DNA from: a virus
DNA: 64,000 bases
Reading direction: 5' to 3' (one strand)
IMG/VR virus record: IMGVR_UViG_3300031576_000004
Location: 1 to 64,000 of that record
The notes under the pieces were generated by a model. That model saw only the letters and a list, made by a program, of their open reading frames with translations, was not told where the DNA came from and made no database searches. The position numbers were made by a program, and so were the translations under genes. Shown here piece after piece: positions 55,591 through 63,800 of the stretch; the first letter of the stretch is position 1; every line of letters starts with the position of its first letter.

Positions 55591-55876
55591 TTATTCACGC
55601 GGCACTCCAGAGCAGCAGGCTAATACGCCTCCTACCAAACATTCTGTCGGCGATGAAGACATGATGCACGAATCTCCAATGCACAATCCAGACCCTGAGA
55701 TCATTAAGATCAATTCTCTATCCCATAGAGCCATGGCCAAAATGTGGAGATTCCATCCTTCGGGACATCCATATTTCGATAGCAAGCTGCCTTATTACAA
55801 GATATTCGAGGCAAGGTTCCAGTCGCTCGGCGGAATGACGCCTGAGCTTTCAAAAGAGATTGGATGGGAGATGTAA
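55574..55876 (+). CDS. Hypothetical protein
   Basis: 100 residues; polar N-terminus, then SHRAMAKMWRFHPSGHPYFD and a C-terminal KIFEARFQSLGGMTPELSKEIGW segment. Unknown. Confidence 0.66.
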   Translation: MHPADSYSRGTPEQQANTPPTKHSVGDEDMMHESPMHNPDPEIIKINSLSHRAMAKMWRFHPSGHPYFDSKLPYYKIFEARFQSLGGMTPELSKEIGWEM

Positions 55877-56385
55877 TGAAACCCGCCGGTGAAGACCTAA
55901 TGAAGCGGCAGGAATCTAAGATGGGCGGGCTCACTAAGAATATTCTCAAGGCCAAGGCTCTTGAGATTATGAATGACTGCAGCAAAAAAGACTGGGACTC
56001 ATATGGAGCTAATCCTGTAACCCAGAAGACCTATGAGATGATCTGCAAAGTCATCGACGCCATGCCAGCTAACTTACCTAGACCAGAGATCGTCCCTGAC
56101 TCTGACGGTGAATATCAGCTGGAATGGGACAACAGCACCAAAGAGCTAACCGCTCTAATCGAGATCGCCGTCGACGCCAAAGGCCGCATGGCCTGGGCTG
56201 GCACATATGAGCGGGAAAGAGCCAAAGGCAATGTCGATGGCTGGTGGCACGGAGAAGACACTCTGGATTACGACAAGATCCTGCAGAGATATGTATTCCC
56301 TCAACATCTCGTAGACAAAATCATGAGGGTGATGGGAGAACAAAAACAAGATGCCCAAGATTCCATTCGGCCGACGCAGAGCTGA
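55876..56385 (+). CDS. Conserved hypothetical protein
   Basis: 169 residues from ATG 55876. DWDSYGANPVTQKTYEM, LPRPEIVPDSDGEYQLEWDN and a C-terminal beta part form a pattern (W-x-S-Y-G-A ... P-D-x-D-G ... L-E-W) that recurs in uncharacterised bacterial and phage proteins. Function unknown. Confidence 0.74.
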   Translation: MKPAGEDLMKRQESKMGGLTKNILKAKALEIMNDCSKKDWDSYGANPVTQKTYEMICKVIDAMPANLPRPEIVPDSDGEYQLEWDNSTKELTALIEIAVDAKGRMAWAGTYERERAKGNVDGWWHGEDTLDYDKILQRYVFPQHLVDKIMRVMGEQKQDAQDSIRPTQS

Positions 56386-56581
56386 GGCTTTAGGCCGAGA
56401 GGTCAACAAGCTATTCGGCATTACGACGATTACGGACTTCCCAAGAACCGTTTATTACGATGGAATGTATTTCAAATGCTCCAACTGCGGTTCTTCAGAG
56501 AATTCGTGGTCTGGAGAGCCAAAGCGCCGCATGATAGGGGCATTCAGAAAGGATTCAGGAACCACAAATGCCAAAATCTAA
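56351..56581 (+). CDS. Small zinc-binding protein
   Basis: 76 residues. YFKCSNCGSSENSW has C-x2-C; the second half is basic. Overlaps the previous gene by 35 and the next by 14 bases. Confidence 0.64.
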   Translation: MPKIPFGRRRAEALGREVNKLFGITTITDFPRTVYYDGMYFKCSNCGSSENSWSGEPKRRMIGAFRKDSGTTNAKI

Positions 56582-56777
56582 GCGAAGCGTATTCTCTGGG
56601 AGCTGGCTTGAAAGAGACTTCAAGAAAGAGTGCTCTGACAGATCAAAGCAGATCGACAGCCAAGACGAATACGACTGGTATTCATTAACGCTGGGATGGG
56701 CTATCGGTAAGGGCATTAAGCCTGGCGCTGCCAAGAGATTCGCGATCCATATTCGATACAATACGGGTCTTGGTTAG
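56568..56777 (+). CDS. Hypothetical small protein
   Basis: 69 residues, polar helical (ERDFKKECSDRSKQIDSQ) with a C-terminal WAIGKGIKPGAAKRFAIHI. Unknown. Confidence 0.65.
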   Translation: MPKSKRSVFSGSWLERDFKKECSDRSKQIDSQDEYDWYSLTLGWAIGKGIKPGAAKRFAIHIRYNTGLG

Positions 56778-57040
56778 TGAACGTCTGGGTTGTCTCTATA
56801 GATCATAAATATGGCTCAGATGCATCTGTGCATACAACACAGCGGCTTGCTACTAAGTATGTGGCCAATTTCGCTAGAGAATGGTGGCGTGAGACTGGCC
56901 GAAATGACGATCCGGAAAAGCTTTCTGATCAGAAGGCTATCGACGTTTATTTCGAGGAAATGCAAGACCGAGAGTTCTTTAGCATCACTAAAGTCAAAGT
57001 AAATGGATTCAAAGAAAACAAAAACAAAAGGAGTGTTTAG
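56777..57040 (+). CDS. Hypothetical protein
   Basis: 87 residues from GTG 56777 overlapping the previous TAG. Begins NVWVVSIDHKYG, a strand pattern also present at the start of the gene at 57557 (KVWLVIFQHDDG), suggesting paralogy. Unknown function. Confidence 0.66.
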   Translation: MNVWVVSIDHKYGSDASVHTTQRLATKYVANFAREWWRETGRNDDPEKLSDQKAIDVYFEEMQDREFFSITKVKVNGFKENKNKRSV

Positions 57041-57195
57041 TGTTAAAAAAGCTATGGCACAAAATCCTGTGTTTCTTTAATAAGCATGTTTCTGTTGCGG
57101 ACTCTGTACCGCAAGGATCAGACCAAAAGCCGGCCCTTCGCTGCGATTGGTGTGGGCAATATATGGACATTCCTGGCAGAGGCGCTGGTCTATGA
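57040..57195 (+). CDS. Small protein with C-terminal CDWCG
   Basis: 51 residues from GTG 57040 (TAGTG overlap). Basic aromatic start (LKKLWHKILCFFNKH) and CDWCGQY. Ribosome site AAAGGAGT upstream. Unknown. Confidence 0.62.
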   Translation: MLKKLWHKILCFFNKHVSVADSVPQGSDQKPALRCDWCGQYMDIPGRGAGL

Positions 57196-57560
57196 CCTGG
57201 GCACAGACTGTTGCTGAAGTTAAAAATGATCGGTATCTGAAGGAAATTCGAAAGCTTCGGCTAAAGGTGCTAAAGCTAGAAACCGCGCGCAAGCGAATGA
57301 TCTGCAATTCATGCAAGAAGATGTTTCGCGTGGGTTGTCTCGAGCCAACGCAGATCATGGAGCTTGTAGCCCTTATGAGGCAGAGTGTTAGGCCTGAAGC
57401 GCTCTATAACCACCGCGGAGTACAGATCCACGTTGATGACGGCTTTATCATGTTCGAGGCTGACAGCCGCAGCGGCAAGATCAAGAAAATCACCATCAAT
57501 AAAGAATGGAAGATTCCAAGGAGCGCCCTTGTCGAAGGGCATTACAAGGTGAAGCGATGA
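57192..57560 (+). CDS. Protein with coiled coil and CNSCKK motif
   Basis: 122 residues from ATG 57192. A basic coiled coil (LKEIRKLRLKVLKLETARKR) leads to MICNSCKKMFRVGC (zinc), then a beta region (IHVDDGFIMFEADSRSGKIKKI). Unknown. Confidence 0.67.
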   Translation: MTWAQTVAEVKNDRYLKEIRKLRLKVLKLETARKRMICNSCKKMFRVGCLEPTQIMELVALMRQSVRPEALYNHRGVQIHVDDGFIMFEADSRSGKIKKITINKEWKIPRSALVEGHYKVKR

Positions 57561-57727
57561 AGGTATGGCTTGTTATCTTTCAACACGACGACGGAACAAT
57601 GCATCCATGCATCACGGCGCACACAACCAAGGCTAAGGCCGACAAGCAGGTCATGAAAATACTGAGTGAGCTCGGCCGAGATAGCCGCTATTGGAGCCAC
57701 GAAGTGCGCGACTGCAAAGTCGATTAA
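57557..57727 (+). CDS. Hypothetical small protein
   Basis: 56 residues from ATG 57557. KVWLVIFQHDDGTMHPCITAH, then a helix; similar in form to the start of the gene at 56777. Unknown. Confidence 0.65.
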   Translation: MKVWLVIFQHDDGTMHPCITAHTTKAKADKQVMKILSELGRDSRYWSHEVRDCKVD

Positions 57728-57731
57728 CCAA

Positions 57732-57770
57732 TTTACCTCAGAGTTGTTTAATGTTTTATTTTGAGGTGAA
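57732..57770 (+). promoter_or_regulatory. Hairpin that can hide a ribosome-binding site
   Basis: TTTACCTCA (57732-57740) pairs with TGAGGTGAA (57762-57770), 9 bp with one G-T and a 21-base loop. The 3' arm is the Shine-Dalgarno GAGGTG of ATG 57776, so folding would block translation of the next gene. Confidence 0.55.
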
Positions 57771-57775
57771 CGAGA

Positions 57776-58828
57776 ATGGAAATAGACGGAGAATATTACA
57801 GGTCACAGGAAGAGTTTGATGAGGCCCTTAGATTTGGAAAGAAAGGCGAAGCTCTTGCTTTGGCCTTGATGAGACAGCTGTTCTCTGGCGCTAAGTTCGT
57901 CGATTATTGCAACAGGACTGAGTTATCAACAGAGCCTGGCAAAACGCAGGGTGCGAGCATCTATGTTAATGGCCAAAGAAGAATAAAGTACGATTACGCC
58001 TGCGAGTTTGGAGACAAGCTATGGGATGAGGAAATCAAGACCAGAGGGGATCTCTGGCAAAACAAAACGGAAGACATGGAAGATGCCCTTTGTTTCAGCA
58101 TTCGACAGGATGAACTTGCCGAAGCGCTGAAAACAAAGGAACTTAGGAAGCGGAATGCATATTTCCATCTTGTCATCCCGTCCGGCCTGTTAACAAAGCA
58201 GCTTAAAGAGGTGGAAGCCAATCATGCCGACCTAATCAGCGAAGGAAAGGCTTCTGGTGCTCGCAGAGCAATGAAGGAGATTAAAGCTCTGAAGGTCGTC
58301 ATTGAAGATAACGGCGGAGACAGGACAGATCATCATCTGTGGTTGGACCTGGTGAAATTGCAAGATAGGCCGGTTCGAACTCATAAAAACGAGAAAACGA
58401 ATACGCCTATGTGCGACATCCAGATCACGCTATTCAGTCGAGAGCACCCTGAAAAGCAGGCGCAGGAATCTGATCAGGATCCCATAGCATCCCCAATAGA
58501 GATAAAGAACTCGAAGCATATGCCAGCTGACAAAGAAGAAACCGCTTACGCCAGGGTATATATCCCAGTGACGCTGCAAGAGGCCCTTGAGAAGAAATAT
58601 CCTGGGAAGGGGAAATACAACCGCAAGCTTGGTGAATTCTTAGTCAAACACCAAGACGAGCTTCTGCATGGTGGCCAGCATCAGCAGGCGGCGTTTGAAT
58701 CAAAAGAGACGCCGGTAGCTGCGCAAAAGAAAGACTATACAGAGAAAGACTGGGAAAATATGCGCCGGCTTCTCAAGCTTTATGATGATGCAAAAGCAGA
58801 AGGCTTTGGCCTCACAAAGCTCTCCTAG
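57776..58828 (+). CDS. Putative PD-(D/E)XK nuclease-like protein
   Basis: 350 residues. Residues 15-110 hold GKKGEALALALMRQLF (Glu), KYDYACEFGDKLWDEEIKTRGDLW (Asp, then E-x-K), the spacing of a PD-(D/E)XK nuclease core. The middle is helical and basic, and the C-terminal 90 residues form a KYPGKGKYNRKLGEFLVKHQD segment and a final helix. Substrate unknown. Its ribosome site lies in a hairpin. Confidence 0.55.
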   Translation: MEIDGEYYRSQEEFDEALRFGKKGEALALALMRQLFSGAKFVDYCNRTELSTEPGKTQGASIYVNGQRRIKYDYACEFGDKLWDEEIKTRGDLWQNKTEDMEDALCFSIRQDELAEALKTKELRKRNAYFHLVIPSGLLTKQLKEVEANHADLISEGKASGARRAMKEIKALKVVIEDNGGDRTDHHLWLDLVKLQDRPVRTHKNEKTNTPMCDIQITLFSREHPEKQAQESDQDPIASPIEIKNSKHMPADKEETAYARVYIPVTLQEALEKKYPGKGKYNRKLGEFLVKHQDELLHGGQHQQAAFESKETPVAAQKKDYTEKDWENMRRLLKLYDDAKAEGFGLTKLS

Positions 58829-58889
58829 CATTCACAAAACACATTTACCATAGATTGTCCCAACCGGTTCTCAGTCCAGGAGTCTACCA

Positions 58890-59294
58890 GTGCTAACATG
58901 GGCTCAGAGGAAGATCTCTGAGAAATACAACAATACAATGAGATGGGCCGCCGAGCGGGGCCTAAACTTTGAGATATCCGAACAAGGGGTAGGCACGTTC
59001 TGGCAAAAACCTTGCCATTATTGCACGTGGTCTATCCCAACAATTGGCCTTGATCGCATTGATAATGCGAAGGGCTATGTAATCGATAACCTGGTCTCTT
59101 CCTGTCCCGTGTGCAATGGATCCAAGTTGGTGTTCTCTCAAGCAGAGTACATCAACCATTGCAGGATCGTGGCAGCAGCTCATCCAGGAGAGATCGATTA
59201 CAACATGGAAGAAGCCATGCATCGGAACTACTACCGCGTAAAGATGCAGGCGTACGAGCGGGTGACAAGCGTAAGGGTGGCCCAAAATGAGTAA
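58890..59294 (+). CDS. HNH-type nuclease, paralogue 1
   Basis: 134 residues from GTG 58890 with AGGAG upstream. CHYC, then GLDRIDNAKGYVIDNLVSSC and CPVCNGSK form a zinc-bound HNH-like finger in which the Asp-Arg-x-Asn replaces the usual His pair, as in a known phage/bacterial group. EYINHCRIVAAAHPGEIDYN follows. The gene at 60663 encodes a clear relative. Confidence 0.78.
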   Translation: MLTWAQRKISEKYNNTMRWAAERGLNFEISEQGVGTFWQKPCHYCTWSIPTIGLDRIDNAKGYVIDNLVSSCPVCNGSKLVFSQAEYINHCRIVAAAHPGEIDYNMEEAMHRNYYRVKMQAYERVTSVRVAQNE

Positions 59295-59640
59295 AGCTAA
59301 TCTAGCCTTTACAGGTTACAGCAAATCTACTGTAGATTTTAATTGTCCATCTTGCGGGCACCACATAAAGCTTGATTCTTTTGCAAAAGCAGCTGAGGCG
59401 ATCGAAGATACTGGGGCTGTGGATCCGAGTACTCCAGTTTCTGTGCTCTGCAAAAATGTGACAGAATCACGCTTTAAGGCACTCTTGAAAGAAGCTTACC
59501 CGAGCGCCGCAACCCTTGGCGATGTCGCAAAAATTCAAGATGCAGATCTGCTCCATATTAAGGGATTTGGAGCGTCTTCTTTGCGTATCATTCACTCAAT
59601 TAGAGAAAGAGTATCAAGGTTTAATTCAGCAAATGCTTAG
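59287..59640 (+). CDS. Zinc-ribbon protein with helix-hairpin-helix-like end
   Basis: 117 residues. N-terminal CPSCGHHIK; C-terminal TLGDVAKIQDADLLHIKGFGASSLRII resembles the helix-hairpin-helix of RNA polymerase alpha C-terminal domain and related DNA binders. Possibly binds DNA or interferes with host transcription (inference). Confidence 0.7.
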   Translation: MSKANLAFTGYSKSTVDFNCPSCGHHIKLDSFAKAAEAIEDTGAVDPSTPVSVLCKNVTESRFKALLKEAYPSAATLGDVAKIQDADLLHIKGFGASSLRIIHSIRERVSRFNSANA

Positions 59641-60670
59641 GAATATTGATAAGAGAAGGCTTAAAAACGCCGCTGCGGCCCACATGTGGGCTCCAGAGCC
59701 CTGTAACACAGATGGTCGTTGGATATGGCATACCGATGGTAGTAAAAGAAATTTCATCTCTTCTCCAACAGAAGAAGATATCTACCAAACAGCCGGTAAG
59801 GTGCTTGCCATGGGGATCAGGAGAATGTCTGTTCTTGAAACGCTCATGAAGAAAGTCGAGAGAACTGATAAGTGCTGGAACTGGAAAGGTGGGTTATCAA
59901 AGCTATCTAGATATGGCGTAATAGATATTAGGGTTATGGCTCATAGATATTTCTATGAAACGCTCGTCGGCCCCATCCCGCATGGTCTCGTCTTGGATCA
60001 CAAATGCCATAACCGTGGGTGTGTTAATCCGGTCCATTTGAATCCTGAGACCATGGCTGAAAACTCTTTCAATTCAACTTCGTTCCCAGCGCTTAACAAA
60101 GGCAAAGAGCTATGCAAAAGGGGACATAGTGACTGGGACAATAAGATTGATTCACACGGAAGGCCATTTAGAAGATGCCGCACATGTTGGAATGATTATC
60201 GCAGAGAGCGCAGGAGAATAGAGAGAGCGGCTTTCAAAGGGCTTAGGACGTCGGAAGCGTTTTCAACTGGCCAGCTGTGCAAGAATGGGCACGACCTGTG
60301 GATTATCTCATCATGCGGCGAGAAATATTGTCGCACATGCAACAAAATTAACTCCCTGACAAGGGAGCTCCCAACAGGGCAGATGAGGCACCAGGTCATC
60401 GAAAACATGCTGCCTGTTTCTGGCAAAAACAAGGACCGGACAATTACGGTACAGGACTGGTCAATTCATCCAAATTACGACATCAAAGTAGGGATGACGG
60501 TTACGCCGACCAGAGGCCTGAGGAAAGGTCAGACGGCAGAGGTTCTCGCGACCAATATCGATGCAGATAAGATGATATCTGTCAGGTACGGAGACGGCAG
60601 ATGCTCAATCATGCAGCCGCGCAATGTTGTCCCAGTTAATTCAGAGAAACCGGAGGATCTCAATGTTTAG
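59633..60670 (+). CDS. HNH homing-type endonuclease with zinc and KOW-like modules
   Basis: 345 residues from ATG 59633 (upstream in-frame codons overlap the previous gene). HNH core: CWNWKGGLSKLSRYGVI, AHRYFYETLVGPIPHGL, DHKCHNRGCVNPVHLNPET. Then two Cys modules (CKRGHSDWDN plus CRTCW; CKNGHDLW plus CRTC) and a C-terminal KOW-like beta part (IKVGMTVTPTRGLRKGQTAEV). Modular build is typical of mobile homing nucleases. Confidence 0.84.
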   Translation: MLRNIDKRRLKNAAAAHMWAPEPCNTDGRWIWHTDGSKRNFISSPTEEDIYQTAGKVLAMGIRRMSVLETLMKKVERTDKCWNWKGGLSKLSRYGVIDIRVMAHRYFYETLVGPIPHGLVLDHKCHNRGCVNPVHLNPETMAENSFNSTSFPALNKGKELCKRGHSDWDNKIDSHGRPFRRCRTCWNDYRRERRRIERAAFKGLRTSEAFSTGQLCKNGHDLWIISSCGEKYCRTCNKINSLTRELPTGQMRHQVIENMLPVSGKNKDRTITVQDWSIHPNYDIKVGMTVTPTRGLRKGQTAEVLATNIDADKMISVRYGDGRCSIMQPRNVVPVNSEKPEDLNV

Positions 60671-61145
60671 TCCCAAAGAGCTAAGCGTGAAAAGAGCAAC
60701 TGACGCTTTCGAGCTTTATAAAACAAGAGCGATTAAAATGGGCTGGGCTTTCGATTTAACCATCGAAGACTTCAAGGGCGCAGAAGGCAAAGCCTGCTCA
60801 TACTGTTTGGTTAAGGTTTCCATGTTAGGATTCGATAGAGTCAACAACGACAATGGTTACACGCAGGACAACGTTGTTGGCTGCTGCGGAATCTGTAATC
60901 AGTTCAAGGCCACTTTCTCGAAAGAAGAGTTCTTAAATCACTGCAGGCTTGTAGCCCTAATGAACCCTGGCTCGGTTGATTACAATTTAGAATCCTCCAT
61001 GCGCGGGAAGTATTCTAAAACGAAATGTGATGTATTTCTTGCAAGGCAACAAGCCCAGGCAGAAGAAGCGATTCCGAACATGCCTTCTAATAAGGCGAAG
61101 ATAGATAAGGCGAAGAAGGAGCGCGCAACCGTTGTTACGGCCTGA
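60663..61145 (+). CDS. HNH-type nuclease, paralogue 2
   Basis: 160 residues from ATG 60663 (GGAGG upstream). CSYC, GFDRVNNDNGYTQDNVVGCC, CGICNQFK and EEFLNHCRLVALMNPGSVDYN align step by step with the protein at 58890. The C-terminal 40 residues are a basic helix not present in the other copy. Confidence 0.78.
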   Translation: MFSPKELSVKRATDAFELYKTRAIKMGWAFDLTIEDFKGAEGKACSYCLVKVSMLGFDRVNNDNGYTQDNVVGCCGICNQFKATFSKEEFLNHCRLVALMNPGSVDYNLESSMRGKYSKTKCDVFLARQQAQAEEAIPNMPSNKAKIDKAKKERATVVTA

Positions 61146-61217
61146 AACGCAATACCGCTTCCAAGCAATAGGGCTTGGCAGCACAACCACGAACAAAATA
61201 TAGAAAGGAACCTAGAA

Positions 61218-61541
61218 ATGGAAATGCAACTTGAGTCGCGTATTACAGCTAGTAACGTCAAAGACCGCAGTCAGGCTGTCTGTGGCGTATTTGGCCTGGA
61301 GATGTGGGTAAAGATGGACGGAATTGAAAACGCGCTTGTCTGCACATCAGTCGGCCTGTTTAATGAGCTTTCTGGCGCACGCGAGCGTGGCGAAGCGTTG
61401 CTCTGTCTTGGATATGAAGGATTTTTGATTAAACAGGGCAAGTTCTCCAGTGTCAGGAAATCTGATCTGGCGCTAGCTGACGGCACTACTGTTGTGTACG
61501 ACTCGCTGCGCGGAATCGGATTGCAGACAGAAGCAGCCTAA
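61218..61541 (+). CDS. Hypothetical protein
   Basis: 107 residues, AAAGGAACC before ATG. Beta-rich start (QLESRITASNVKDRSQAVCGVFGLEMWVK), helix, and final strand. A weak 6-bp hairpin lies in the 70 bases upstream. Followed by terminators. Confidence 0.7.
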   Translation: MEMQLESRITASNVKDRSQAVCGVFGLEMWVKMDGIENALVCTSVGLFNELSGARERGEALLCLGYEGFLIKQGKFSSVRKSDLALADGTTVVYDSLRGIGLQTEAA

Positions 61542-61563
61542 CACGCGTTCATTAGTCTTTAAC

Positions 61564-61631
61564 GCCACCCAGCAATCCGGCTGGGTGGCTAGTACCTAAT
61601 TGACTACCCAGTTAATTAGGTACTGTTTTTT
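61564..61631 (+). terminator. Double hairpin terminator
   Basis: First hairpin GCCACCCAGC (61564-61573) with GCTGGGTGGC (61580-61589). Second hairpin AGTACCTAATT (61591-61601) with AATTAGGTACT (61614-61624), 11 bp, followed by GTTTTTT. It closes the long plus-strand run before the converging minus-strand genes. Confidence 0.88.
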
Positions 61632-61953
61632 AGCTATGCCCCACCATCTGCAGGAGCTTCTCTTTAATCACATCGGCGTGGCACAGCTTGGGGGCGCACC
61701 AGCATACGAGCTCCATATCCTCATTGGCGGCAATTAGAGATAGCTTGTGTATTTCGTCTGATTGTTCGCTATCTGATATTGCTAGCCTGACATCAAGCCA
61801 ATGGCGATACTTATCAAGGATAAGCTCTCGCTGAGACTCATCTCGCAATACGAATGGATTGCCTAATGGATTGCCTAATGGCGAAGGACGCCCAACGTAA
61901 CAGACGTGCTTGGTCAAATACTTAGCGTTCCGCTTGTTTATAACTGTGATCAA
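61630..61953 (-). CDS. DUF4326-like protein
   Basis: 107 residues. CYVGRPSPLGNPLGNPF, IHKLSLIAANEDMELVCWCAPKLCHADVI match the DUF4326 pattern (V-G-R-x-S-x-x-G-N-P-F ... L-x-C-W-C-A-P-x-x-C-H-A). The peptide LGNP is doubled by a 12-base tandem duplication at about 61858-61882. Function of the family is not established; the Cys/His end may bind metal. Confidence 0.82.
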   Translation of the reverse strand: MITVINKRNAKYLTKHVCYVGRPSPLGNPLGNPFVLRDESQRELILDKYRHWLDVRLAISDSEQSDEIHKLSLIAANEDMELVCWCAPKLCHADVIKEKLLQMVGHS

Positions 61954-61958
61954 GGTCT

Positions 61959-62186
61959 CTAACTCTTCGCCGCCGCTTTTTTAGCTATCTCTACTAGCCG
62001 CGTCTTGCGAGCTTTACCCATGCTCCTGAGGTGCCGCTTCTTCTCAGCAAGAAGGCGCGACTCAGCCCATTCAAGAGCCACGAGCCCTGCGTTGGCTTCC
62101 GATATGAAGCCCTTGAACTGAAAGCCCATAACCAAGATCTTCTCTTCAAGAATAGTCACATGCCCATACTTCTTTATTTTAGCCAA
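61959..62186 (-). CDS. Small basic protein
   Basis: 75 residues from TTG 62186, preferred because AGGAG lies six bases before it; a longer frame from ATG 62246 has no ribosome site. Strand-helix layout (GHVTILEEKILVMGFQF; ALEWAESRLLAEKKRH) and Lys/Ala-rich end. Unknown. Confidence 0.66.
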   Translation of the reverse strand: MAKIKKYGHVTILEEKILVMGFQFKGFISEANAGLVALEWAESRLLAEKKRHLRSMGKARKTRLVEIAKKAAAKS

Positions 62187-63294
62187 CGTTTGCTCCTGAG
62201 CCCTTCTGGCTCTGATCGAAGACCTGCTTCTGAACCTCATCCTCAATGCCTAGAGAGGCTGCATCAGCGTCCTCTTCGTTCTTCTTAAACGTCGGTCCCC
62301 AGCCCTGAATGTCTGTCTGCTCTATCTTAGTCACTCCGCCCATTGTGGCCCAGGTCTTTGTCTTGGCATCGTATGTCCTAGACATAAGAGCCAGCTCCTG
62401 CATATTGCCGTGCTGGCCAAGATCAGCGGTGTTCATAAAGTTATTGTGAAGGATATTAGCCTGGGTCTCAAGTTGCTCCAGCGTTGGCTTGCCTTTAAAT
62501 ATACCCATGGACGCCAGGATCCTGCCTGTGTCCCCTGCTCGCTCCAACCCTTCAATCTTGGACGCCCGCTCGTCGCTCTTCTGGATTCTCTTAATGTACT
62601 GGCGATATGCGTAATCGCTCATATTCTCAACATCAAAGAAATACTTCTGATGCAGCATTATGTGTGAAGTCTCAATGGCTATCTTGAACTTCTCAAACAC
62701 ATGTTCTGCAATAGTGTCTGGATTCATATTCTCTTTTAACAGCACTTCTACAAAGCACCTAACAGTCGGCTTCATGGCCATCGGGCTCTTCAGTATTAGG
62801 CTCGGTGTCCAGTAAACATCCTGAAACCCAAGGGCCTCGATCCAGTCCATATAGTGCTTAGAATTCTTCTCAACCAAATGCGGTATCTTCTTCGCATACA
62901 TATTGGCCAAAGACGGGTGCGCAAGCTTTAATGCCCTAGAAGATATTAGCCTGGTCTCTGTCGGCCCTTGAGCCCTAGGCACAGCCAGGCCCACACATTT
63001 ATTATCAACCCAGGCCCAAGAGTGATTCACCACGTACATAAAAGTCAGAAGCTTCTCGTGCGGAAGAATCTGGTCATCAGTAATAACCGTTTCAGAGTTC
63101 TTGAATATGTCCTGCTCGCCCTTCAGACGCTCAACCTCAGCTGAAGGGATCCAGATGTCCCTGCCAGCCTTGTCACTGCTATCTGCAGGATGAATAACAC
63201 CCTGTTTAATAAGCTGGTGAATCGTGTCAATCGAGAAGCCAAGAGCCTCCGCGGCCTGGCCTGAGCTGAGCAATGTTCTAAATGGCGCTTTCAT
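62179..63294 (-). CDS. Large protein with MerR/excisionase-like N-terminal domain
   Basis: 371 residues. Residues 8-58 (LSSGQAAEALGFSIDTIHQLIKQG, then RDIWIPSAEVERLK) form a winged helix of the MerR/excisionase type. The rest is helical with basic patches, no second family recognised. Could be a regulator or a replication initiator-like protein; undecided. Confidence 0.72.
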   Translation of the reverse strand: MKAPFRTLLSSGQAAEALGFSIDTIHQLIKQGVIHPADSSDKAGRDIWIPSAEVERLKGEQDIFKNSETVITDDQILPHEKLLTFMYVVNHSWAWVDNKCVGLAVPRAQGPTETRLISSRALKLAHPSLANMYAKKIPHLVEKNSKHYMDWIEALGFQDVYWTPSLILKSPMAMKPTVRCFVEVLLKENMNPDTIAEHVFEKFKIAIETSHIMLHQKYFFDVENMSDYAYRQYIKRIQKSDERASKIEGLERAGDTGRILASMGIFKGKPTLEQLETQANILHNNFMNTADLGQHGNMQELALMSRTYDAKTKTWATMGGVTKIEQTDIQGWGPTFKKNEEDADAASLGIEDEVQKQVFDQSQKGSGANVG

Positions 63295-63410
63295 GGTCCA
63301 ATTCTGAAGCTATTTCCGCCGCCGCAACGTCTTGATGCTTAAGGGGTAGCCACAGGATCTCACGGAAGGATGTTGTAATTGTTCCATTTTCTACTTCAAT
63401 CTACATCCAT
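63278..63410 (-). pseudogene. Small gene with an apparent one-base frameshift
   Basis: ATG (63410-63408) reads only MDVD before TGA. Skipping one T continues EVENGTITTSFREILWLPL and KHQDVAAAEIASELD to TAG at 63280-63278, 43 residues in all, overlapping the next start by 17 bases. The continuous peptide looks natural, so the break is either an error, a mutation or recoding at TGA. Without it, the only in-frame start is ATT 63400. Confidence 0.45.
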
Positions 63411-63519
63411 TTCCACGACTAATCAAGCTCCTTGTTCAAGGGCCAACTATGTCGTTGCTTTGCGTATTATGCTAAATGGGCCAAAAAACGGCCTGCAGCA
63501 CGTCAGAACGATCCGGTGG

Positions 63520-63741
63520 CTAGTCCTGGGCATCTGGGTCGTGTTGTTTGGCTAGGATGTCAAGGACGGGGCGCTGCTCATCGGCTAGGAAGACTTCCTT
63601 GGCCAGATCTGGGAGATCCATCCCAGTCTTCTCCAAGCAGCAGGTGCACACGGCATTAAAGTACCCCAGCCAGAAGATAGACTCCTGACTTACACCCCTA
63701 CTTCCACAAACCGAGCATCCAGTGCTGCCTGGTTCGGTCAA
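63520..63741 (-). CDS. Zinc-ribbon protein
   Basis: 73 residues. CSVCGSRG and CTCCLEKTG about 22 residues apart make a zinc ribbon; LPDLAKEVFLADEQRPVLDIL forms the helical rest. The 110 bases between this gene and the next minus-strand frames hold nothing recognised. Confidence 0.7.
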   Translation of the reverse strand: MTEPGSTGCSVCGSRGVSQESIFWLGYFNAVCTCCLEKTGMDLPDLAKEVFLADEQRPVLDILAKQHDPDAQD

Positions 63742-63800
63742 TGTACGCCCTCCTCACTGCTTCATGTTATAGCACTTATAGGCGTGGATGGCAATAGGGC

